Assembly (NCBI GenBank): GCA_030123605.1
Contig: CP126123.1
Coordinates: 3,266,001-3,330,000, forward strand
Reading direction: 5' to 3'
Length of the DNA stretch: 64,000 bases
DNA from: Nitrospira sp.
GTDB taxonomy: Bacteria; Nitrospirota; Nitrospiria; Nitrospirales; Nitrospiraceae
A model generated the notes under the pieces. It saw nothing but the letters and a program-made list of their open reading frames with translations, was not told the DNA's origin and ran no database searches. Positions 26,647 through 36,847 of this stretch are shown here, piece after piece (positions within the stretch are counted from its first letter, which is position 1; every line of letters begins with the position of its first letter). The position numbers and the translations under genes were made by a program.

Positions 26647-27057
26647 TTACTTGGTCTGGCCCTCGGTCGCCGGCACCTGTTCTTCGGTTTTCTTCTTATA
26701 GTCGGCCAGAGCCGCCTTGATAGCATCCTCTGCCAGGACCGAGCAATGGATCTTGACCGGTGGCAGGTTCAGCTCTTGGACGATGTCGGTGTTCTTGATC
26801 TTGCCTGCTTCCTCCACCGTTTTACCCTTGAGCCACTCGGTGGCCAGGCTGGAGCTGGCGATGGCCGAGCCGCAACCGAAGGTCTTGAACTTGGCGTCCA
26901 CGATCGTGTCGTTCTGCACCTTGATCTGCAGCTTCATCACGTCACCGCACTCCGGGGCCCCGACCATACCGGTGCCGACACCTTCCTCTTCCTTCTTGAA
27001 GCTGCCCATGTTACGGGGGTTGTTGAAGTGGTCGACGACTTTATCGCTGTATGCCAT
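26647..27057 (-). CDS. iscU: Fe-S cluster scaffold IscU
   Basis: 136 aa. Ligand Cys lie in PECGD, FGCGSAIASSS and KIHCSVLAEDA, with the conserved Asp in ECGD. The HscA-recognition motif LPPVK directly precedes the third Cys. The short acidic/Gln C-terminal tail is lineage-specific. It is the scaffold on which clusters are built with sulfur from IscS. Confidence 0.96.
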   Translation of the reverse strand: MAYSDKVVDHFNNPRNMGSFKKEEEGVGTGMVGAPECGDVMKLQIKVQNDTIVDAKFKTFGCGSAIASSSLATEWLKGKTVEEAGKIKNTDIVQELNLPPVKIHCSVLAEDAIKAALADYKKKTEEQVPATEGQTK

Positions 27058-27108
27058 GGGTTCCTCCGAAATTTATTGGTGGCAATGTGAAATGTTCATG
27101 ATTGGGGA

Positions 27109-28326
27109 TCAGTGCGCCGCCCACTGCACCGATTTCAAGTCGATCCCTTCTTTCGCCATCTCGTACAAGGGGGACATCTCTCGAAGTTTGTTCACCGTTT
27201 CAATAATTCTCTTCGCCGCATAGTCAACTTCTTCATCCACCGAGAACCGGCCAAGACCGAAACGGATCGAGGAATGAGCGAGTTCCGTTCCGACTCCCAG
27301 CGCACGGAGTACATACGAGGGCTCAAGGGTGGCGGACGTGCAGGCGGAGCCGGACGACAGGGCGATTTCTTTGCAGCCCATCAAGAGCGACTCACCCTCG
27401 ACGTAGGCGAATGAGATATTCAGATTGTTCGGCAGTCGCTCGGTGGGATGGCCGTTGAGATACACGTCTTCGAGCGCGGTCGTGATGGTTTTATGGAGTC
27501 GATCGCGCATGGTCGTCAAGCGTGTGGCCTCCTGGGCCATTTCTTGTTCGCACAACTCGCAGGCCTTGCCGAATCCCACGATGAGCGGTACTGCGAGGGT
27601 GCCGGACCGCATGCCGCGCTCATGTCCTCCGCCGTCCATCTGGGCTGCGATGCGCACGCGGGGGCTCTTTTTACGGACATAGAGGGCACCGATGCCTTTG
27701 GGTCCGTAAATCTTGTGGGCGCTGAACGACATCAGGTCGATACCCATCTCTTGCACATTGATCGGAACCTTCCCCACGCCTTGCGTCGCATCGCAGTGGA
27801 AAAGGACGCCTTTCTCCTTGGCGATCTTCCCGATTTCCTTCACCGGATTCAGCGTGCCGATCTCGTTGTTGGCGAACATGATGGAAATCAGAATGGTCTT
27901 GTCGGTGATCGCGTTGCGGACATCCTCCGGGTTGACCATGCCGAACTTGTCGACCGGAAGATAAGTCACCTTCACGCCGCGCTTGGCTTCGAGGGCTTTA
28001 GCCGTGTCGAGCACCGCGCGATGTTCGGTCGAGGAGGTAATAATGTGGTCACCCTTTTCATGGTACATCTCGACGACGCCTTTTAGGGCGAGGTTGTCGG
28101 ATTCGGTCGCGCCGCTGGTGAACACGATCTCCTTCGGGTCGGCGTGAATCAACTTGGCGATTTGCTTGCGCGCGTTCTCCACGGCTTCCTCCGCCTCCCA
28201 CCCGAAGGCATGGTTCCGGCTGGCGGCGTTACCGAATTTTTCCGTGAAATAGGGCAGCATTGACTCCAACACCCGAGGATCCGTCGGGGTGGTGGAATGG
28301 TTATCCAGGTAGATCGGAAACTTCAT
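27109..28326 (-). CDS. iscS: Cysteine desulfurase IscS
   Basis: 405 aa from the ATG at 28326, which overlaps the iscR stop as ATGA and has AAGGAG within iscR. PLP-enzyme motifs: [31 protein letters not shown], the PLP-Lys in [12 protein letters not shown], and the sulfur-carrying Cys in [14 protein letters not shown]. Length and the flexible loop are IscS-type (group I). It supplies persulfide to IscU. Confidence 0.96.
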   Translation of the reverse strand: MKFPIYLDNHSTTPTDPRVLESMLPYFTEKFGNAASRNHAFGWEAEEAVENARKQIAKLIHADPKEIVFTSGATESDNLALKGVVEMYHEKGDHIITSSTEHRAVLDTAKALEAKRGVKVTYLPVDKFGMVNPEDVRNAITDKTILISIMFANNEIGTLNPVKEIGKIAKEKGVLFHCDATQGVGKVPINVQEMGIDLMSFSAHKIYGPKGIGALYVRKKSPRVRIAAQMDGGGHERGMRSGTLAVPLIVGFGKACELCEQEMAQEATRLTTMRDRLHKTITTALEDVYLNGHPTERLPNNLNISFAYVEGESLLMGCKEIALSSGSACTSATLEPSYVLRALGVGTELAHSSIRFGLGRFSVDEEVDYAAKRIIETVNKLREMSPLYEMAKEGIDLKSVQWAAH

Positions 28327-28802
28327 CGCTCGACTCCTTGTTGTTCCGTCGTGACAGATTGGATGGTGATGAGCGGAGTGCCGCCCATCATGTCCTGCAA
28401 GGTCATACTGTTCAACAGTTGATAGATGCTGTTCTGGACTTTCAAGAGCGGCGTCCTGATATTGCAATGCTCTCGCTGCATGCAGGCATCGCCATCTTTT
28501 TCATGCGAGCAATCCATGATACCGAGCGGGCCTTCCAGGCTTTCCAGCACCTGGGCGATGGTGATCTCGCGAGGGCTTTTACCCAGGAGGTAGCCGCCTT
28601 TGGGGCCGTTGTGGCTGTCGATGAGTCCGCTCTTGGCCAAAGTCTGGAGAACCTTGGCGAGCAGTTCGACGGGAATATGGTATTCCTCTGCGATCTCTTT
28701 GGTGTTCACCACGCGGGCCCGCGTAACGTCCCCGTATTGGTTGGATGCAATGTGCTGGAGCGCCATCAAACCGTAATCTGCTTTTTTCGATAATTTCAGC
28801 AT
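28323..28802 (-). CDS. iscR: Rrf2-family [2Fe-2S] regulator IscR
   Basis: 159 aa. The N-terminal winged helix ([42 protein letters not shown]) includes the DNA-contacting [10 protein letters not shown]. Cluster-binding Cys: [16 protein letters not shown]. It senses Fe-S status and normally represses its own operon. The ATG at 28802 lies next to a dyad with a promoter in it, and iscS is translationally coupled. Confidence 0.93.
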   Translation of the reverse strand: MLKLSKKADYGLMALQHIASNQYGDVTRARVVNTKEIAEEYHIPVELLAKVLQTLAKSGLIDSHNGPKGGYLLGKSPREITIAQVLESLEGPLGIMDCSHEKDGDACMQREHCNIRTPLLKVQNSIYQLLNSMTLQDMMGGTPLITIQSVTTEQQGVER

Positions 28803-28809
28803 TGGACTA

Positions 28810-28839
28810 TTGCCGATCTCTTAAGTCGGAGACTATAAT
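28810..28839 (+). promoter_or_regulatory. Sigma-70 promoter for the ferredoxin gene
   Basis: TTGCCG (28810-28815), 18-base spacer, TATAAT (28834-28839). The -10 lies in the middle of the iscR/fdx dyad, giving a leader of about 100 nt before fdx. Confidence 0.55.
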
Positions 28840-28848
28840 GATCTCCGA
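28826..28848. promoter_or_regulatory. Dyad TCGGAGA-N9-TCTCCGA, candidate IscR operator
   Basis: Perfect 7-base arms (28826-28832 and 28842-28848) with the fdx -10 box in the spacer, between the divergent iscR and fdx genes. Occupancy would block both promoters. The arms do not match the E. coli type 1 IscR site closely, so the assignment comes from position. Confidence 0.5.
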
Positions 28849-28945
28849 TCAAAAGAGTCGTACAAAACCTATCATGTGATCTTTCGAGGTGTCAATAGAG
28901 GTGTAGCCAGGAAATCGCGTAGTAGAAGAAAAGAGGCTGATCACT

Positions 28946-29362
28946 ATGGGCGGGACAAATCCTTACATCGAGAAGGCAGACGTTGAGCTACCGACCAAAT
29001 CCTATACCGTGACCTTTATATTCCCCGATAAAACCGAGAAGAGGGTGGAGGTTCAGCCGGACAAGATTCCGTATGGTCCCACGGGACTCCCAGGGAGCAT
29101 TCTCGATATTGCCATGGGAAATGGGATTGAGTTGGAACACGTGTGCGGCGGCGTCTGCGCCTGCTCGACCTGCCATGTGATGGTGAAGAAGGGACTGGAG
29201 ACCTGTAATGAAGGTACGGATGATGAGTTCGACCAATTGGATGAAGCGCCTGTTACGACCTTGCAGTCACGACTCGGATGCCAATGCGTGCCGAATGGCA
29301 CGATCGATGTGGTAGTGGAAATTCCCGCCGTCAACAAGAATTTGGCGAAAGAAGGGCACTGA
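28946..29362 (+). CDS. fdx: [2Fe-2S] ferredoxin of the ISC system
   Basis: 138 aa adrenodoxin-type ferredoxin. Cluster Cys C67-x5-C73-x2-C76-x35-C112, with extra Cys at 71 and 114. Typical stretches: GSILDIAMGNGIELEHVCGGVCACSTCHV and DEFDQLDEA. The N-terminus is about 20 residues longer than in E. coli Fdx. It supplies electrons for cluster assembly on IscU. Unusually it is divergent from iscR instead of lying after hscA. Confidence 0.92.
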   Translation: MGGTNPYIEKADVELPTKSYTVTFIFPDKTEKRVEVQPDKIPYGPTGLPGSILDIAMGNGIELEHVCGGVCACSTCHVMVKKGLETCNEGTDDEFDQLDEAPVTTLQSRLGCQCVPNGTIDVVVEIPAVNKNLAKEGH

Positions 29363-29466
29363 GGAGGAAGTGAGAGATCTGGTGACTGAGTGACCTGTTT
29401 GGCGCGGGGGCTACATGGTCATGGAGTCACGAAATCGACAGATTCCAAATCGTCCATTCCTTACGA

Positions 29467-30165
29467 TCAGTCGTACGTTTCCAATTTGACGTCCCGCCGA
29501 TCGTAGCCGAGTTCCATCAAGAGGGCCCGCAGCGGGCGCGCGAACGACTTGATCCCTGCGATCATGGGAGTCACCTTTCGTCCGTTTCCGGCTATCCGCT
29601 TAATCGCCTCCGTTGTCGCAGCATGGTTTGCCGGGTCTTCGCCCGCGAGCGGCAGGTAACGAAAGCCGGGGTGACTCGTCGTGAGGGCCAGAAATTCTTC
29701 GTGGTACAGCTGTTCGGCAGAACTGGGGGCGAGTGCAATGAGGGTGGTTGACGGTAGGGTGTGTTGGCGTGCGAGCGAACGAATCATACAGCGGAGCGGG
29801 ACAAGGCCGGAGTAACGTCCGACCAACAACAGGCTGTGGGCGTTCAGATCAGGAAGCACGAAGTGACCATAGGGACCTGAGAGCGGAATGCGGTCTCCTG
29901 GTGTGAGCGACGCCAGATAACCGGAGCCTTTTCCTCCCGGGACATGGTCGAAGACCAACGTGAGGTGGCCGGTGGAAGTTTGTGGTTCCGCCAGGGAGTA
30001 GGCGCGGTTGAGGGGGGGATGGTCTCCGACCGGCAATTGGAGAGAGATCCATTGCCCCGGTTTGAATGCAATCGGGTGTTCGATCGGTCGCAAGACGAGT
30101 TCTGTCGTATGCGGGGTTAGAGCGGTGAGAGAGACGATTTCGGCGATTTGAGTCGGCTCTGCCAT
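29467..30165 (-). CDS. FAD-dependent oxidoreductase, FNR/flavodoxin-reductase-like
   Basis: 232 aa. N-terminal FAD domain with KPGQWISLQLPV and RAYSLAE (RxYS, FAD binding) plus GSGYLASLTPGDRIPLSGPYG; C-terminal NAD(P) domain with LLLVGRYSGLVPLRCMIRSL. There is no Fe-S domain, so it resembles ferredoxin-NADP reductases. Convergent with fdx; it could reduce that ferredoxin, which is inference from position. The C-terminus (LETYD) keeps the usual acidic/aromatic end. Confidence 0.8.
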   Translation of the reverse strand: MAEPTQIAEIVSLTALTPHTTELVLRPIEHPIAFKPGQWISLQLPVGDHPPLNRAYSLAEPQTSTGHLTLVFDHVPGGKGSGYLASLTPGDRIPLSGPYGHFVLPDLNAHSLLLVGRYSGLVPLRCMIRSLARQHTLPSTTLIALAPSSAEQLYHEEFLALTTSHPGFRYLPLAGEDPANHAATTEAIKRIAGNGRKVTPMIAGIKSFARPLRALLMELGYDRRDVKLETYD

Positions 30166-30282
30166 CGTCTGTTCATAGCAAAAACGGATGCAGAATGGAA
30201 AGCCCTGTTCTGTACATCACTCCAGTGCCATGTTATAGATAGCGCCCCGTTCACGAACTTCCATCAGAATCATGGTGACGCG

Positions 30283-31698
30283 ATGAGTCAGGTCAGGGTC
30301 CGGTTTGCGCCCAGTCCGACCGGCTATCTCCATATCGGAGGGGTGCGGACGGCGTTGTTCAACTGGCTGTTCGCTCGCCAGCAGAACGGGGTCTTCATCC
30401 TGCGCATCGAAGACACCGACCGAAGCCGCTCCACCGACGATTCGATTCAAGCCATTCTCGACGGCATGCGCTGGGTCAAGCTCGATTGGGATGAAGGTCC
30501 GTTCCGGCAGACCGAACGGATGGATCTCTACCGGGAACATGCGATGCGGCTCTTCGAACAGGGGCACGCGTACTGGTGTGTCTGTACAGCGGAGGAGCTT
30601 GAGGCGCGCCGGAAGGAAGCGGAGGCCAAGGGGGGATCGCCCAAGTACGACGGCCGCTGCAGGAACCTTGGCTTGGCGAAACCGACCGGCGAGGCGGCGT
30701 TGCGGTTCAAGACTCCGCAGGAGGGGAAGACCGTCATCGACGATTTGATCAAGGGACGGGTTGTCTTCGACAACCAGATCCTGGACGACCTGATCATTCT
30801 TCGCTCCAACGGTTATCCGACCTACAATTTCTCGGTGGTGGTGGACGATGCCTTGATGAAGATCACCCATGTCGTGCGTGGGGATGACCATCTGACGAAT
30901 ACTCCGCGGCAGATTCCGATTTTTCAGGCGCTGGGATTTCCACTTCCGCGGTTCGGTCACTTACCCATGATTCTTGGATCGGACAAGGCACGGTTGTCGA
31001 AGCGCCATGGCGCCACCTCGATCATGGCCTACAAGGATATGGGGTACTTGCCCGATGCCATGGTGAATTACCTTGTCCGGTTGGGGTGGTCGCATGGTGA
31101 TCAGGAACTCTTTTCGCGTGAAGAGTTGATCGAAAAATTTTCCTGGAAACATGTCCAAACATCGGCCGCCGTGTTCAATCCCGACAAATTGTTGTGGCTC
31201 AATGCCGAATACCTCAAGTCCATTCCGTCGGACCAGGTCGCGCAGGCGCTTGTGCCCCTGTTCGAACAGACCGGATTCAAAGACGAGGTCCGTTCCGCCA
31301 CGACCGAATGGCTCGCGCAGCTGGTGACCCTCGTGAGGGATCGGACGAAGACGCTGGTCGAGATGGTCCATTGGGTGACGCCCTACTTCGGCGAGTCGGT
31401 GACGTTTGACGAAGACGCCGCGAAGAAGTTCTTGACCGCCGCGCAGGTTGCGGTGCTGACGAAATTGGTCGAACGGCTCGAGGCCTTCCCCACGTTCTTA
31501 AAACAGGAGTGGGAAGATGCGTTCAAGAAGCTCGTCGAGGAAGAGGGGATCAAGATGGGCCAGCTGGCCCAGCCGGTGCGGGTAGCCCTGACGGGCCGGA
31601 CGGCCAGTCCCGGACTCTTTGACGTGATGGAGGTGCTGGGCCGAGACCGCACCTTGCGGAGACTTCGCCGGGGGATCGAGCAGGCTTCGCGATCCTGA
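30283..31698 (+). CDS. gltX: Glutamyl-tRNA synthetase
   Basis: 472 aa from the ATG at 30283 (MSQVRVRFAPSPTG); the longer frame is not part of the enzyme. Class I signatures HIGG (of PSPTGYLHIGG) and KLSKR-type ARLSKRHG are present, and the family helical anticodon-binding domain is at the C-terminus. Two tRNA-Gln genes follow directly. A GlnS is also encoded in this window, so tRNA-Gln need not be mischarged by GltX. Confidence 0.95.
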   Translation: MSQVRVRFAPSPTGYLHIGGVRTALFNWLFARQQNGVFILRIEDTDRSRSTDDSIQAILDGMRWVKLDWDEGPFRQTERMDLYREHAMRLFEQGHAYWCVCTAEELEARRKEAEAKGGSPKYDGRCRNLGLAKPTGEAALRFKTPQEGKTVIDDLIKGRVVFDNQILDDLIILRSNGYPTYNFSVVVDDALMKITHVVRGDDHLTNTPRQIPIFQALGFPLPRFGHLPMILGSDKARLSKRHGATSIMAYKDMGYLPDAMVNYLVRLGWSHGDQELFSREELIEKFSWKHVQTSAAVFNPDKLLWLNAEYLKSIPSDQVAQALVPLFEQTGFKDEVRSATTEWLAQLVTLVRDRTKTLVEMVHWVTPYFGESVTFDEDAAKKFLTAAQVAVLTKLVERLEAFPTFLKQEWEDAFKKLVEEEGIKMGQLAQPVRVALTGRTASPGLFDVMEVLGRDRTLRRLRRGIEQASRS

Positions 31699-31768
31699 TC
31701 TGAGGGCGGTCAAGAATCAGCGTCGATCTTGACGGGGCGAAGAAGCTTATATTACTGTGGGGACCGGT

Positions 31769-31842
31769 TGGGGGATCGTCTAGCGGTAGGACGTCAGTCT
31801 CTGGATCTGACTACCTAGGTTCGATTCCTAGTCCCCCAGCCA
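31769..31842 (+). tRNA. tRNA-Gln (CTG)
   Basis: A 74-nt cloverleaf: acceptor TGGGGGA/TCCCCCA, anticodon loop CTCTGGA, T-arm AGGTTCGATTCCT, encoded CCA. The anticodon stem has one T-T mismatch at its loop end. Confidence 0.92.
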
Positions 31843-31895
31843 AAATCTTTCTCATGTCTTGTTCTTCAGCTCGACGTCTCGGTTCCATACCGCGC

Positions 31896-31969
31896 TGGGG
31901 GATCGTCTAGCGGTAGGACGCCGGCCTTTGGAGCCGGCTACCTAGGTTCGATTCCTAGTCCCCCAGCCA
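31896..31969 (+). tRNA. tRNA-Gln (TTG)
   Basis: A 74-nt cloverleaf almost identical to the preceding tRNA-Gln except for the anticodon arm (loop CTTTGGA with a GC-rich stem). Acceptor TGGGGGA/TCCCCCA with encoded CCA. The two genes probably arose by duplication. Confidence 0.94.
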
Positions 31970-31989
31970 TATCGCCCTCCTCCTCCTCC

Positions 31990-32499
31990 GTGGTTTTCAG
32001 CGTCCGGCCATGGACATACCGAGCAGGATGTCAACCAGTCTCTACGACTCTTCTGGATTCAAACACCGGCGAATATGTGACGATTCCTCCCTGTCCCGAC
32101 TATGTTCGTTCCTTCAAGTGGGCCTTTATCCGGTGGGAGCTGATCCAGGCCTACGTGGGGGTGGAAGTGAACATCGAGCCAGGGGTGCTGAAGGCGGTAC
32201 GAAATCTCGGGAAGCAGCATGAGGTGGAAGCCCGAAAACTGTGCGACAGCGTCTTTGGTCTCCTCGAAGCAGGTCGGCTGAGCGCTTATACCTGTCGTGA
32301 CGCGTTCCTTCGGAACTCTGCGCGCCAGATCGAGGAGATCAATATGGTCTTTGTAGAAGTGGGTAGGCTCAAATATGGAGATATCAAGAAGCAATCCGGA
32401 AGGATCAACGAGCTTCTTCTGGATTACCAAAAGCGCTTCTTGCCGTTGGGCCAGGCCTGTGGACCCCCCGGTACAGGGCCCCATCGGCAGGAACTGTGA
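31990..32499 (+). CDS. Hypothetical protein (up to 169 aa)
   Basis: The frame is open from a GTG at 31990; the true start may be later, since the first 25 residues are not convincing and no ribosome site is clear. The body is helical (WELIQAYVGVEVNIEPGVLKAVRNLGKQHEVEARKLCDSVFGLLEAGRLSAYT) and ends with a Gly/Pro tail. No family recognised. It lies directly downstream of the tRNA-Gln genes. Confidence 0.5.
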   Translation: MVFSVRPWTYRAGCQPVSTTLLDSNTGEYVTIPPCPDYVRSFKWAFIRWELIQAYVGVEVNIEPGVLKAVRNLGKQHEVEARKLCDSVFGLLEAGRLSAYTCRDAFLRNSARQIEEINMVFVEVGRLKYGDIKKQSGRINELLLDYQKRFLPLGQACGPPGTGPHRQEL

Positions 32500-32731
32500 A
32501 GGCGCTAGGCGTGAACGGTTCCAGAGCGCCGGGCCGCATGGTTTTCAGTAGACACAGGAGCCGGCTCAGGATGCGGAATATGGATCTACGTTCCGGGACC
32601 GTCCCGTCTACGGCTCGTGGAAAGGGAAGGGATAGTTCGACAGGAGGACGTCATAGGAAGATGCCCTCTCAACCGCAATGGAATGGCGTTGTGGCTCACC
32701 TTTCCGAGCGGCAAAGCGTTGTCCCTCTCCC

Positions 32732-34579
32732 TCACGAACCCTGCACGGTCTGTGCGCGTTTCTCGTCCAGTTCTGCCCAGCGGGCGTAGAGCCGTTCCAC
32801 CTCAGCCTGCGCCGTCTCCAACGCCTGGATTCGCGCCTGCAACTCCGCCGCATCCGACATGATGGCCGGATCCTGTAGAGCCGCTTCACAGCTCGCAACC
32901 TGCGCCTCTGCTTTCAGAATATGTTCTTCGATCGATCCCCATTCTTTCTGTTCACGATAGGTCAATTTCTTGGCCTTGCGAGACGATTCGGTGGAGACCG
33001 TCCCTTCCCGCGCAATCTCCGTGGGACCGTCGTCGCTCTGTGCAGTGTCGGACTCCGAGGCCCGCTCCTGCGCGCTTTCCCACTGAGCATAGTCGGCGAA
33101 CCAATCCGCGCGACCGGTGCCGTCCAACGCCAAGAGGATGGTCGAGACGCGGTCCAATAGCCAACGGTCGTGGGTCACCAGCACGAGCGCGCCGGAGAAC
33201 TCCAGCAAGCTGTCTTCCAGCACATCGAGCGTCGGGATATCCAGGTCATTGGTCGGCTCGTCCAGGATGAGCAGATCCGCCGGTTGCAGCATGAGCCGGG
33301 CGATGAGCAGTCTGGCCTGTTCTCCGCCGGAGAGCCGCGAGACCGGAAGGTCGAGCTGTTCGGGACGAAAGAGGAAGCGCTTCGCCCAGGAGGCGAGGTG
33401 GATGGAACGGCCTTGATAGATGACCGCGTCGCCCGATGGTGCCAAGGCGCGCCGCAATGTGGCGGCTTGATCCAGTGACTCGCGATGTTGCTCGAATGAG
33501 ACGATCCGCAGGCCTTCCGCCCGCACGATCGTGCCCTTGTCCGGCGTCAACGTGCCGGCCAGCAACTGAAGCAGGGTAGTCTTGCCGCTGCCGTTCGGGC
33601 CAAGGAGGCCAAGACGCATGCCCGGTCCGAGGAGTATGTCGAGATCGGTCACGATAGGTCTGCCGTCGAAACCCTTCGTGACCTGTCGGGCGACGAGGAG
33701 TTGTTTGGATTTTCGTCCCGAGGCGGAAAAATCGATGTCGGCCGTCGATTGTGCCGCGCGGGCTTCGGCCTGCGCCAGTTCATCGATCAGTTTTCCTGCT
33801 GTCTGTATCCGTCCCTTGGCTTTGGTTGTCCGGGCCTTGGGTCCGCGACGCAACCATTCCACTTCTCGCCTGACGCGGTTGGCCAGCGAGGCCTGGTAGT
33901 CGGCCTGCGCCTGAAGGACGTCGTCTCGTTGTTCGAGGAAGTCGCTGTAACGGCCGCGCGCTTCGAAGCGGCCGTTGGGATAACAGCGGTTGAGTTCCAC
34001 CATGCGCGACGCGACCGACTCCAGAAACCGTCGGTCGTGGCTGATGACGAGAAAGGCTTTGGCCCGCTCTTTCAGCAACCGCTCCAACCAGAGAATGCCT
34101 TCCAGGTCCAAATGGTTCGTCGGCTCGTCCATGAGCAGCACGTCCGGTTCGAGGAGCAAGGCCTGGGCGATCGCGAGCCGTTTGCGCCAGCCGCCTGAAA
34201 GGGTATCGACCGTTTGTTCGGCATCGGGAAAGGTTCCGATGCTGAGGGCCCTGGCGATCCGTCCGCCCTGTTCGTGGGGATCGAGCCCTTCTTGGGCCAA
34301 TGTGTCCTGCAGCACCCGCTCGATGCTGTGGTCTGTGAGAAAGCTGGGTTCTTGGGGAACATACCCGATGCGGGTGTGACGGCGCAGGGTGCGCGTGCCG
34401 CGATCGGGAGGTTCGAGCCCTGCCAGGATGTTCAACAGCGTGGATTTGCCGGACCCGTTCGGTCCGATCAGTCCGACGTGGTCTCCGTCGAAGAGCGCCA
34501 GGGACAGGTCGGTAAAGAGCGTTCTGACTCCGTACGCTTTGCTGATCGATTCACAACTCAATAAAATAGTCGCGCCCAT
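32732..34579 (-). CDS. uup: ABC-F family ATPase, Uup-type
   Basis: 615 aa. Two nucleotide-binding domains in one chain: Walker [10 protein letters not shown] and GPNGSGKTT, signatures [13 protein letters not shown] and [13 protein letters not shown], Walker [12 protein letters not shown] and [11 protein letters not shown]. The interdomain linker is basic ([14 protein letters not shown]). The C-terminal 90 residues form the coiled coil typical of Uup. It has no membrane domain and acts on the ribosome or DNA. The 230 bases after its stop hold nothing recognisable. Confidence 0.92.
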   Translation of the reverse strand: MGATILLSCESISKAYGVRTLFTDLSLALFDGDHVGLIGPNGSGKSTLLNILAGLEPPDRGTRTLRRHTRIGYVPQEPSFLTDHSIERVLQDTLAQEGLDPHEQGGRIARALSIGTFPDAEQTVDTLSGGWRKRLAIAQALLLEPDVLLMDEPTNHLDLEGILWLERLLKERAKAFLVISHDRRFLESVASRMVELNRCYPNGRFEARGRYSDFLEQRDDVLQAQADYQASLANRVRREVEWLRRGPKARTTKAKGRIQTAGKLIDELAQAEARAAQSTADIDFSASGRKSKQLLVARQVTKGFDGRPIVTDLDILLGPGMRLGLLGPNGSGKTTLLQLLAGTLTPDKGTIVRAEGLRIVSFEQHRESLDQAATLRRALAPSGDAVIYQGRSIHLASWAKRFLFRPEQLDLPVSRLSGGEQARLLIARLMLQPADLLILDEPTNDLDIPTLDVLEDSLLEFSGALVLVTHDRWLLDRVSTILLALDGTGRADWFADYAQWESAQERASESDTAQSDDGPTEIAREGTVSTESSRKAKKLTYREQKEWGSIEEHILKAEAQVASCEAALQDPAIMSDAAELQARIQALETAQAEVERLYARWAELDEKRAQTVQGS

Positions 34580-34932
34580 GTCGTGGAGACCTCGCTCGTG
34601 GAACGGTGAAAGACAAAGTATACGGTGCGGGAGTTGCCGGCGGCTAGGTGGTTCGAGCGGTAGGCCTGCGTGTTGTTTGGGAGAGGTGGGAAGAGGTACG
34701 TGGCGGAAGCTGTAAGAGGCTCAGTGCGCCGTTTTCGCCCGTCCAGTCCGCAGCCGTTGCTGAAAGCAAGTCGGACAGAGATGGTAGTCGTTCTATTGTA
34801 TTCGATGTGTGGAAGGAACCCATGTCGGTTGTTCCGCAATCGAAACAGCGAACCGGGCTGACGATGGAGCGAGGCAATGGGGCCGCGGCATCGATGCACT
34901 GCAGTTGGTGATGAGGCCGAAGGACGAAACCG
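34580..34932. other. Intergenic region, no supported gene
   Basis: About 350 bases between uup and glnS. Several open frames of 60-110 codons exist on both strands but none has a ribosome site and family-like sequence. One minus-strand frame has a CFDCG start, which is too little to call. Confidence 0.3.
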
Positions 34933-36636
34933 CTAGCGAGGGGCCTGAGCTTTTTCGATCTTGGCCCAGGCGTCCTTGAGGGTCACGGTTCGGTTGAAGA
35001 CGAGCTTGTCGGGCGAGGAGTCGGGGTCTGCACAGAAGTAACCCACCCGTTCGAATTGCAGTCTGGTGCCGGGAGAGACCGTCGCCAGGCTGGGCTCTAC
35101 CTTGCAGGCCGATAGCCGCTCTAGAGAATGAGGATTCAGCTGTCGGGTCCAATCCTGATCGGAGGGAATCTTGCCTAGGTCGGTCAGCAACAGACTTTCA
35201 TAGAGCCTGATTTCCGCATCGACTGCATGTGAGGCCGATACCCAATGGATGGTCGCCTTTACCTTTCGTTGCGCCTGCGGTCCGCCGCTCTTGGTGTCCG
35301 GGTCATAAGTGCAGCGCACCTCCGTGACCTCACCCGTGGTTGGGTCTTTGATCACGCCCACACATGTGATGATGTATGCATACCGTAATCGCACTTCGCG
35401 GCCTGGTGCGAGGCGAAAGAACTGTTTCGGCGGATCCTCTTTGAAATCGTCCTGATCGATATAGAGGGTGCGGGAAAAGAGCACTTGTCGCGTGCCGGCT
35501 GAAGCATCTTCCGGATTGTTGACCGCCTCCAGTTGTTCGACCTGCCCTTCCGGGTAATTCTCGATGACCAGACGCAAGGGTTTGAGCACGGCCATGACAC
35601 GGGGGGCGCGCCTGTTCAGGTCTTCCCGGACAAAGTGTTCAAGGAGTTGCATTTCGACGACGGCATCCCGCTTCGCCACGCCGATCGCCTCGCAAAACGC
35701 GCGTAATGCCTCAGGGGTGAAACCGCGCCGCCGCAGACCCTTGAGCGTGGGGAGGCGCGGATCGTCCCAGCCGTTGACCAGCTTGCGCTCCACCAAGTCC
35801 AGTAATTTCCGCTTGCTCATGATCGTGAAGCTGACGTTCAGCCTGGCGAACTCGATCTGTTGCGGCCGCTTCGATGTCTCGCATTGTTCAACCACCCAAT
35901 CGTATAGAGGTCGATGGTCCTCGAATTCCAAGGTGCAGATCGAATGGGTGATGCCTTCAATCGCATCGGACAGGGGATGCGCGAAGTCGTACGCCGGATA
36001 GATACACCAGGCCGTGCCGGTACGGTAATGGGCGACGTGTCTGATGCGATACAGCACGGGATCGCGGAGGTTGATGTTCGGCGAGGTCATGTCGATCTTG
36101 GCGCGGAGCACATGCGTGCCGTCCGGAAACTCGCCCGCGCGCATCCGGCGGAATAGGTCCAGGTTTTCCTCGACATGTCTGGAGCGATAGGGGCTGGCTT
36201 GACCCGGTTCCGTCAGCGTGCCGCGATATTGTCGCATTTCATCGGCCGTCAGGCTGTCGACGTATGCAAGTCCCTTCTTGATCAGGCCCACCGCATATTC
36301 ATAGAGCCGTTCAAAGTAATCGGAGGCGAAGAACATCTTGTCGTGCCAGTCGAACCCGAGCCAGCGGACATCTTCTTGAATCGCCTGCACGTATTCAGGG
36401 TCTTCAGTCGTGGGGTTGGTATCGTCCATGCGGAGGTGGCAGATCCCGCCTGGATTCTCGTCGGCGATGCCGAAATTCAGACAAATCGATTTGGCATGGC
36501 CGATATGGAGATAGCCGTTCGGTTCCGGTGGAAAGCGGGTGACGACACGTCCGGCATGTTTTCCGGCGGCACGGTCCGCCGCCACGATCTCGCGGATGAA
36601 GTCTGAGCGTGAAGGAGAGTCTTTGGTGGTCGACAT
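34933..36636 (-). CDS. glnS: Glutaminyl-tRNA synthetase
   Basis: 567 aa from the ATG at 36636 ([10 protein letters not shown]). Class I motifs: [23 protein letters not shown] (HIGH) and IMSKRKLL (KMSKS-type), with the Gln-specific [15 protein letters not shown] stretch and two C-terminal anticodon-binding beta-barrels. It charges the two tRNA-Gln genes found nearby. Its presence argues against dependence on the GatCAB route for Gln-tRNA. Confidence 0.95.
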   Translation of the reverse strand: MSTTKDSPSRSDFIREIVAADRAAGKHAGRVVTRFPPEPNGYLHIGHAKSICLNFGIADENPGGICHLRMDDTNPTTEDPEYVQAIQEDVRWLGFDWHDKMFFASDYFERLYEYAVGLIKKGLAYVDSLTADEMRQYRGTLTEPGQASPYRSRHVEENLDLFRRMRAGEFPDGTHVLRAKIDMTSPNINLRDPVLYRIRHVAHYRTGTAWCIYPAYDFAHPLSDAIEGITHSICTLEFEDHRPLYDWVVEQCETSKRPQQIEFARLNVSFTIMSKRKLLDLVERKLVNGWDDPRLPTLKGLRRRGFTPEALRAFCEAIGVAKRDAVVEMQLLEHFVREDLNRRAPRVMAVLKPLRLVIENYPEGQVEQLEAVNNPEDASAGTRQVLFSRTLYIDQDDFKEDPPKQFFRLAPGREVRLRYAYIITCVGVIKDPTTGEVTEVRCTYDPDTKSGGPQAQRKVKATIHWVSASHAVDAEIRLYESLLLTDLGKIPSDQDWTRQLNPHSLERLSACKVEPSLATVSPGTRLQFERVGYFCADPDSSPDKLVFNRTVTLKDAWAKIEKAQAPR

Positions 36637-36847
36637 GGTTGTGATTGTTCGGTCGAGATACAGATTGTGAATCGCGATTGGTTCTATCATAGAACAGTGG
36701 GGCGGGAGAAGAGGGACTCAGCGAGAGGACCTGTGCAGGGGTTGTCTCGAACCGATTTTCGTTGGATCGATCGGAACGATTATCCTAGAATGACAGGCGT
36801 GTGATGGGAGGAATCATCGGCGTATCGAGCAGCAAGGAGATGGGATC

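Noticed and set aside
27109..28467. IscS start at 28467
   Set aside because: The extra 47 residues are encoded inside iscR and do not resemble IscS; the ATG at 28326 with AAGGAG and ATGA overlap is clear.
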